Source: Gnetum montanum
Taxonomy: Eukaryota > Streptophyta > Gnetopsida > Gnetales > Gnetaceae
Direction of reading: 5' to 3'
Assembly: GCA_015680685.1 (NCBI GenBank)
Contig: MNCI01022067.1
Span: 22,659 to 86,658, forward strand
Length of the DNA stretch: 64,000 bases
Part shown: one piece after another, positions 57,022-64,000 of the stretch
Layout: each line of letters begins with the position of its first letter
Position numbering within the stretch: the first letter of the stretch is position 1
Made by a program: the position numbers and the translations under genes
Notes under the pieces: generated by a model
The model's input: only the letters and a program-made list of their open reading frames with translations
Databases searched by the model: none
What the model was told of the DNA's origin: nothing

Positions 57022-59975
57022 AATACATACAAATCTTTCTTGAAATTAAATTTTTTTACCAATAAAATAAGCAATCACAGACTATGCACATACAAATCTT
57101 TTTATATTAGGGAAGCACTTTCCTTCCTTTTAAAGAAAAGTCAAATGTGTGGTCAGTTTTACAGCATATGTGAGGGGCATGAAAAGAAGTAGAGTACCAT
57201 TGTGCATGTTTTGACTAACACATGTAGGACAAAAAGCCTCTTAACAAGGAGAAACAAATTTTTATCTTGTAAGCTTCTGTGTAAAATATGTAGTTCAATT
57301 GATAATAGTTAGTTTCCAAAATTTTAGCTAGGGTGTTTTTTCAATAAAATATCTTTCTATTTTCCATCTTTAGTGGAGAGGTTTGAAAAGTTCAGGAATA
57401 CAGCTTATATTTGCATTAAGTTCAGAAATATCTTTCTATACATACAAATCCTTTTTGAAACCAAATTTTTTTTACCAATAAAATTAGCAATCACAAAACA
57501 TGCACATACAAATCTTTTTATATCAGGAAGTAGTTTCCTGCCTTTTAAAAAAAGTTAAATATGTGGTCATTTTTACGGCATATGTGAGGGGCATGAAAGG
57601 AAGTAAAGTATCGTTGTGCATGCTTTGAATAACACATGCAGGACAAAAAAAGCCTCTTAACAAGGAGAAACAAATTTTTATCTTGTACACTTCTGTGTAA
57701 AATATGTAGTTTAATTGATGATAGTTGAGATTCCAAAATTTTAGGTGGGGTGCTTTTTCAATAAAATATCTTTCTATTTTCCATCTTCAGTGGAGAGGTT
57801 TGGAAAATTCAATAATACAACTTTTATTTTCATTAAGTTTAGGAATATCTTTGAATACATACAAATCTTTTTTGAAACCAAATTTTTTTATCAAGAAAAT
57901 CAGCAATCACAAAACATGCACATACAAATCTTTTTATATCAGGAATCACTTTCTTGCCTTTTAAAAAAAGTTAAATGTGTAGTCATTTTTACAGCATATG
58001 TGATGGGCATGAAAGGAAGTAGAGTATCGTTGTGCATGCTTTGATTAACACATGCAGGACAAAAAAAAGCTTCTTAACAAGGAGGAACAAATTTTTATCT
58101 TGTATGCTTGTGTGTAAAATATGTAGTTCAACTAATAGTTGAGGTTCCAAAATTTTAGACACGGTGTTTTTTGAATAGAATATCTTTCTATTTTCCATCT
58201 TCAATGCAAAGGTTTGGAAAGTTCTTCCATCTTCAGTGCAAAGGTTTGGAGAATTCAAGAATACAGCTTTTATTTTCATTAGGTTCTAAAATATCTTTCA
58301 ATACATACAAGTCTTTCTTGAAACCAAATTTTTTTACCAATAAAATCAGCAATCACAAAACATTCACATACAAATATTTTTATATCAGGTAGCACTTTCC
58401 TACCTTTTAAAAAAAGTTAAATGTGAAGGGCATGAAAAGAAACAAAGTATCGTTGTGCATGCTTTGATTAAGACATGTAGGACAAAAAAAGCCTCTTAAC
58501 AAAAAGAGACAAAAAAAGCCTCTTAACAACAAGAAACAAATTTTTAACCTGTACGCTTTTGTGTAAAATATGTAGTTCAACTAATAATAGTTGAGGTTCC
58601 AAAATTTTAGTTGGGGTGGTTTTTTTTTCAATAGAATATCTGTCTATTTTTCATTTTCAGTGGAGAGGTTTGGAAAGTTTAGGAATACAACTTTTATTTT
58701 CATTAAGTTCAAGAATATCTTTTAATACATACAAATTTTTCTTAAAATCAAATTTTTTTACGAATAAAATCAGCAATCACAAAACATGCACATACAAATC
58801 TTTTTATATTAGGGAAGCACTTTCCTGCTTTTTAAAAAAAGTCAAATGTGATCATTTTTACAGCATATGTGAGGGGCATGAAAGGAGGTAAAACATCATT
58901 GTGCATGCTTTGACTAACACATGTAGGACAAAAAAAAGCCTCTTAACAAGGAGAAACAAAATTTTATCTTGTACACTTGGGTGTAAAATATATAGTTCAA
59001 CTGATAATAGTTGAGGTTCCAAAATTTTAGCTAGGGTGTTTTTTTCAATAGAATATTTTTCTATTTTCCATCTTCAGTGGAGAGGTTTAGAAAGTTCAGG
59101 AATACAGCTTTTGTTTTCATTAAGTTCAAGAATATTTTTCAATACATACAAACCTTTCTTAAAACCAAATTTTTTGACCAATAAAAGTAGCAATCACAAA
59201 ACATGCACATACAAATCTTTTTATATTAGGAGCACTTTCTGCCTTTTTAAAAAAGTCAAGTGTGCGATCATTTTTACAGCATATGTGAGGGGCATAAATT
59301 GAAGTAAAGTATCATTGTGCATGTTTTGACTAACACATGCAAGACAAAAAAACCTCTTAACAAGGATAAACAAATTTTTATCTTATATCTTCTGTGCAAA
59401 ATCTATATAGTTCAACTGATAATAGTTAGTTTCCAAAATTTTAGCTAGGGTGTTTTTTTAGTAGAATATCCTTCTATTTTCCATCTTTAGTGGAGAGGTT
59501 TGGAAAGTTCAGGAATACGACTTTTATTTTCATTAAGTTCAAGAATATCTTTCATTGCATACAAATCTTTCTTGAAAACAAATTTTTTTACTAATAAAAT
59601 CAACAATCACAAGACATGCACATACAAATCTTTTTACATGAGGGAAGCACTTTCTTGTCTTTTAAAAAAAGTCAAATGTGCAGTCATTTTTACACCATAT
59701 GTGAGGGGCATGAAAAGAAGTAAAGTATCGTTGTGCATGCTTTGACTAACACATGCAGAACAAAAAAAGCCTCTTAACAAAGAGAAACAAATTTTTATCT
59801 TGTAGGCTTTTGTGTAAAATATGTAGTTTAAATAATAATAGTTGAGGTTCCAAAATTTTAGACAAAGGTGTTTTTTTAATATAATATCTTTATATTTTCC
59901 ATCTTCAGTGGATAGGTTTTAGAAAGGTCAGGAATACCGCTTTTATTTTCATTAAGTTCAAGAATATCTTCTTGG
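57022..59975 (+). repeat. ~417-bp satellite array, about seven copies
   Basis: The landmark CCAAAATTTTAG recurs at 57316, 57733, 58147, 58599, 59019, 59433 and ~59850, giving periods of 417, 414, 452, 420, 414 and 417. The 452-bp unit contains two small internal duplications (around 58190-58255 and 58490-58520). Partial units bound the array. Each monomer has a stretch of open frame on plus (IFHLQWRGLE...NHKTCTYKSFYIR-like), which is a shared by-product and not a gene family. Confidence 0.92.
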
Positions 59976-61683
59976 TAAATTCATTAAGTTTAAAAAGCTT
60001 TTCTTATTTTGCCCTTTTTCGAAGGTTAACGGGGCAATTTTGGTTCGGGTGGCATCCTCATGCCAAAAATCCAACGAAAAATTCGATTAACCTTTCTCCC
60101 ACGGAGCCCGGGCTTTCTGCAGGTCCAAGAATGACTTTTTAAAGATTTATAAATTATTACTTTGCTAAAAAATGCTGTCCTGCCACGTTCCACAGGATTT
60201 CCGTGCTCCCAACCACATGCATTTTGTGTGTTGTTTTTTTATAAACAGTTTTGAAAAACTAAAATAAGATGCGCTACTACTCAATTTTTATGGGGGGTTT
60301 CCAAGAAGGCCTCCCGAATCAAATTTTGCTCCAGATTCATGCAATAAAGTAACCGTAAAACTGTCCCAAAAATTTTAAAAAACTTGACATAAAAAGCTAA
60401 TTGAAAAATCTGGATAGCACAATCGAAAAATGCAATTGGAAATGTTAAAACGCATAAATTCGTTGTCGTAGTTGTGTGGACTCTTTGGTTTCCGCACCTC
60501 TCTTCATCAATTTAAGACAATAGCCTGATTTGTTCTTCGTGACATGCAATTACAAATGATAAAGAGAAAAATTGCAAAGGTATAAACTGCTTTGCTTGGC
60601 CACAATCAAGCGTGTATTTTTATAATTTCAGTGCAGGTTTGTCCTCCCAAAACAAATTTAGTCTTGGTTCAAAATATTGGAGGACCAAAGAGTCCAAAAG
60701 ATATTTTTGATGAATTAAAGGTGTGAGTTTAAATACTTTATTCAATGCTTTTGTTATAATGTAACTTTGGTTATACTGAAAAACTGTGAAAATAGACCAT
60801 ATCAAAATTTTTAAAGTAGTTATTGAAGATGCAAAAGAGCAAGGATGATATTTTCAAGAGATGCAATGATTGAAGACTTAGACCATTTTGTTGGAAGCAA
60901 TACAAAGCAATTCACAGCACATTTATAAGTTGGGTTAGCAGCAGGTTTGAACAAAGTTATGGTTAAATGTAAAAGGTAACAAAAATTTTTATTTGGAATG
61001 TACAATAGGTAATTAGTTGAACTCTGTAAACTATACTCTCATCCAGATATGGCATTTTCATGAGCTGGAAGCAACTCTTAATTTTACATCATCTTACATA
61101 AGAAAGTGGAAGACGATGCAAATTCCCAAAGAAGACCAGCACTTGTGAACTACGTGGTTCAAGACATCTGGAAGATGACCTGCATGTTTTTCTTAGTTGC
61201 CCTAAGACTCAACATTTAAAACAAAAAAAATAATATTGCAACAAAAGGTCTATAAGATCTTTTCTTGCTAGTTAGCCACTTCCTTGAGCCTTGAGCCAAT
61301 ATTTTTGATTTCCATGATATGAATGTAATGTCTGTCCAATAGATATAATAGGTCTTTGGATATGATAAAATCTCAGTTTCATTTCCATTCAGGTATAGAT
61401 AAGCTTCTGATAAGATATGCAACCTGCAAAACTTAAGTCTCTCTAAGTTACAAATGCAAACATAAAGATTCCAAAATCTTAAAATAGCTCTTGAAAGTTT
61501 TTGTAGCTCAGACATAGTCGTCAAAGATTTATGAAACTTAAACTGAAATTTTATTACATCTGTACTGGCATAATAAAAATATATTTCCTATGAATTTTGA
61601 AAACATCATTAACAAAATTACTCCAAGTGAAAACCAGAGAAAACTCATAAAATTTTAATTATGCAATATAGTGTTAACTGTAA
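59976..61683. other. intergenic, nothing recognised
   Basis: AT-rich. A block at 60000-60125 (AAGGTTAACGGGGCAATTTT, GGTTCGGGTGGCATCCTCAT) is more GC-rich and could be a repeat remnant. No gene seen. Confidence 0.45.
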
Positions 61684-61927
61684 GAGCATGTGTTTGGTTG
61701 GGTGGATGCTGAATTTGGAGATTCAGCTTTCTACCTTAGAAATTGCTTAGCTTTGCACAGAAATTTCTTCAAACTCGGGTATGAGGCGGCAGATTCACCC
61801 AATTGTTTTGCTTGTTGAATTTTATTCCGAATAGCGTTATCTATTAATATTCGTCAAAACCAAGTGTGAACCGAACGTGCTCAAAATTCGCTGAGACTCA
61901 ACAGGATTCAGAAAACCAAACTTGCTC
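61684..61927. mobile_element. MITE (PIF/Harbinger-like)
   Basis: 244 bp bounded by imperfect terminal inverted repeats GAGCATGTGTTTGGTT (left) and AACCAAACTTGCTC (right), flanked by TAA/TAG, close to the TWA target site of PIF/Harbinger elements. It has no coding capacity and lies at the 3' end of the dioxygenase pseudogene. Confidence 0.6.
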
Positions 61928-63009
61928 TAGAAAGAAAACCGTGGAATTATGCAATATATTTTTGGCCGAGACCACCGTAAGGGGTGCTCCTTGTGAATTT
62001 TGGCGCTCAACATATGCCCTGGAGCAGCAGCATCGATATAAAATACCTTATCTAGTAAAAAACCCCTGAAGATGGGAAAGTACTTAGCATTTTCAACAGT
62101 CAACTTAGAAACACAACATTTTAGCGTGAATTTACGGTTTTGCCGAGCTATATCTGCTGGCAGTTGCCCCTTGGAAAAGGCCGAAAGGGTACCCATGTCT
62201 GATCTGTGGTGCTTCTGTGTGAAATGCAGCAACTGTGACCATGTAAAATCTGGGTACTGTCTGCAGTCGCAGCCACTGATAAGCAATTCCCCTGAAGGCA
62301 TAACAATCTTATCAGGAGGTGGATTCATGAAATATGAAATGGATCTCCTCGCTGTCTTGCAATTCACCACTGCTCTGTGCAGAGAACTCTGGTAAAGGCC
62401 ATTGGATAATGGCTGCGTACAATCACGTAGGTCAAACCCATATCAGTATTCAATCTTAAAACTGTTTTCAGAAAAGAATCATCTCGTAATCTCAATATTC
62501 ATATTCTTAAACTCGGAATCTCAATATTCAATTTGTTGAACTTGAAAGGTCAACGGATGAGGAAAAACCTAATCTTTTTATATGACTCCACGTTTTCCCA
62601 CTTGAGAACATAAAAACAACAATAATAGATATAAGATTGAAATGATGAAGCATTAGGGTTCTGGGTTTTGTGGTGTTGTTGCTTTTAGCGTGAAAGTTTC
62701 TCCGAGGTTGATGACCAGAGCCTCTGCCAGAGGCGTCACAGAGGACCACTGGTTGTCATAGAAGACCTGCAGCCCTGAAACGCCATCTTGGTGTAGAATG
62801 GTGAGAGAAGTGGGATCACTATGCGGACCAGTGCCTAGAACCAGATCAGGCCTTTGCATGATGGGTAGTAGTTTAATCTCAGGATACAGCTTCCATTTTC
62901 CTAAAAGTTCCTCGTCTTGTTTCCTTCCACTCCTAGACTAAATCCCAGTAGGTGCATCAAAACCAACCCCAGTTTCTTCATCTGCTTGCTGTACTCCTCC
63001 ATAACAAAT
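61927..63009 (-). pseudogene. gibberellin 20-oxidase-like 2-oxoglutarate dioxygenase, two exons, broken
   Basis: GA20-oxidases oxidise C-20 of gibberellin precursors using Fe(II) and 2-oxoglutarate. Exon 2 (63009-62689): YSKQMKKLGLVL, CILRLNYYP, LGTGPHSDPTSLTILHQD (His and Asp iron ligands), GLQVFYDNQW. Exon 3 (62412-61927): LSNGLYQSSLHRAVVN (third His ligand region), a SISYFMNPP stretch (RxS position Arg-Arg-Ser) and YPDFTWSQLLHFTQKHHRSD. The GETF/LSNG exon boundary and wording fit GA20ox better than GA2ox/GA3ox. Defects: TAG in exon 2 near 62898, a 1-nt deletion near 62862, the donor after 62689 reading CT instead of GT, and a C-terminal run-on towards the MITE. Exon 1 is not visible to the right. 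Confidence 0.82.
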
Positions 63010-63355
63010 CTACAAAAGCAGACAATCTCTGGAGGCCCCAGAAAATAAGTGTATCTGATACTCTAATTATCTATTGTTAAACAGGTTATATTCTACTTAG
63101 AAAATCAAGGAAGCCAATAATCTGGTACATTTTGCTAATTGTCTAACATCAAGTAAAGTGAAATTCATAATCTATGTTAGTTTTGCAGCTTAATGAGGGA
63201 TTGTAACATGTTTGTTTTTTATCATGGCATAATCTGGGTTAGTTTTGCAGCCTAATGAGTGATTGTAAGGTGCTTGTTTTTCATTAGGTTGAAGATGTGA
63301 ATTGAAGACTGAGCCCAAGCCACTCATCCATCACACTACCAAGCTACGTAAAGAC
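63010..63355. other. upstream intron or flank of the dioxygenase pseudogene
   Basis: AT-rich. Contains two similar TAATCTGGGTTAGTTTTGCAG/TAATCTATGTTAGTTTTGCAG-type stretches (~63165-63250). No exon 1 found. Confidence 0.4.
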
Positions 63356-63522
63356 GTTAGGCTTTCCCTCATTTACTATTTTCTAAGATCACTCAAAAAG
63401 ATGATTAAGCTTTACCTCATCCACCAACCCTCTAAAGAGGTTAGGCTTTCCCTCATTTACTATTTTTTAAGATCACTCAAAAAAATTAAATTAAGCTTTA
63501 CCTCATCCACCAACCCTTTAAG
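63356..63522 (+). repeat. 84-bp tandem duplication
   Basis: Two units starting GTTAGGCTTTCCCTCATTTA at 63356 and 63440 and ending CCTCATCCACCAACCC. Confidence 0.85.
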
Positions 63523-63545
63523 ACGATTTTGACAGGATGAATATT

Positions 63546-64000
63546 AAGGGGGGGTTGTTAAGGTGATGTGCTAGCTGGAGAAGAAAAATTAAATCCAAAA
63601 CCTTAATAGAGCCCAATGTTGCAAGATGACCCCCCAGTCAACCTGCAACAAGACAAAAGCTTATCACACCCCCCGGGACGACAGCTGAAGAAGGAGATCA
63701 ATACACCTAATTCAAAGAGAATTCAGTTGGAAAAGGTAATATTATTGAGAAAGCCTAGTTCACGACAGTGAAGTTGAACATTACTAGCAATAGAGCATTT
63801 CATACCGTAGTCAAATTCATTGTAGTTTGTGTTTTGATACCAAGCATCTAGACGACATTTCCAAATAAAGAAGATAATCTCAAATAGGAGGATTTTCCAG
63901 GCTTTTTGAAGGTGACGCTTAACACAATCATCTTGAAGGATACATTGAGAAAAAGGAATAGAATGATTAGGAAGGAAGACTTGGAGAGATTGACACCATT
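63546..64000 (+). mobile_element. possible polypurine tract and LTR start, truncated by window end
   Basis: AAGGGGGGG (63546-63554) followed by TGTTAAGGTGATG (63556) looks like the polypurine tract and 3' LTR start of a copia-type element. No other end is available inside the window. Confidence 0.3.

Noticed and set aside
57373-59745. Recurrent 60-100-codon frames in the satellite array
   Set aside because: The same segment is repeated in each monomer with frame-breaking indels between copies, so it is sequence repetition and not a gene family.

Overview
This is nuclear DNA from a seed plant with a large, repeat-packed genome. It holds spliced plant genes with plastid-targeting and hormone-pathway signatures, Athila- and Tat-type Ty3/gypsy retrotransposons with tRNA primer sites, a MITE and satellite DNA. 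No bacterial gene organisation is present. Long-lived, slowly decaying nested retroelements would suit a gymnosperm, but that is only a guess.

Host genes sit at the two ends. On the left (573-1818, minus strand) is an intact four-exon gene for allene oxide cyclase, the plastid enzyme of jasmonate synthesis. On the right (61927-63009, minus strand) are two exons of a gibberellin 20-oxidase-like 2-oxoglutarate dioxygenase that looks dead: it has an in-frame stop, a 1-nt frameshift and a lost splice donor.

The middle 52 kb is two nests of retrotransposons. Nest 1 (4198-39847) is Athila-type element A on the plus strand. It is flanked by the target duplication ATAGG and carries gag, protease, RT/RNase H and integrase, all decayed. 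A is interrupted twice: in gag by minus-strand element B (5800-14485, duplication ATAAC), and after integrase by a 17-kb Tat-type element C (20866-37828, duplication TAACC/TTACC). Nest 2 (41299-56673, duplication ATTAG) is minus-strand element D, a relative of B. D is itself interrupted in gag by plus-strand element E (47960-54663), an Athila relative that kept gag and protease but lost the rest of pol.

Two arrangements stand out. First, element C carries a long multi-exon gene in ANTISENSE orientation between its protease and reverse transcriptase. Its splice phases agree at almost every junction. Its second and third exons look like an FCP1/CTD-phosphatase (HAD) fold without the catalytic aspartates, and its C-terminal half is helical. 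The whole antisense unit lies between a donor-like and an acceptor-like site that could bound a pol intron. Second, non-autonomous elements B and D have gag but no pol. In its place each carries the same accessory gene with its own internal TATA promoter and a 5'-UTR intron ending at the ATG. The motifs upstream of that internal promoter resemble the U3 repeats of the same element's LTRs. Other features include a hairpin array and minisatellites in the 3' region of C, a 47-bp block swap between the two LTRs of C, a 56-bp assembly duplication at an N, a 632-bp N gap, and a seven-copy ~417-bp satellite (57022-59975).
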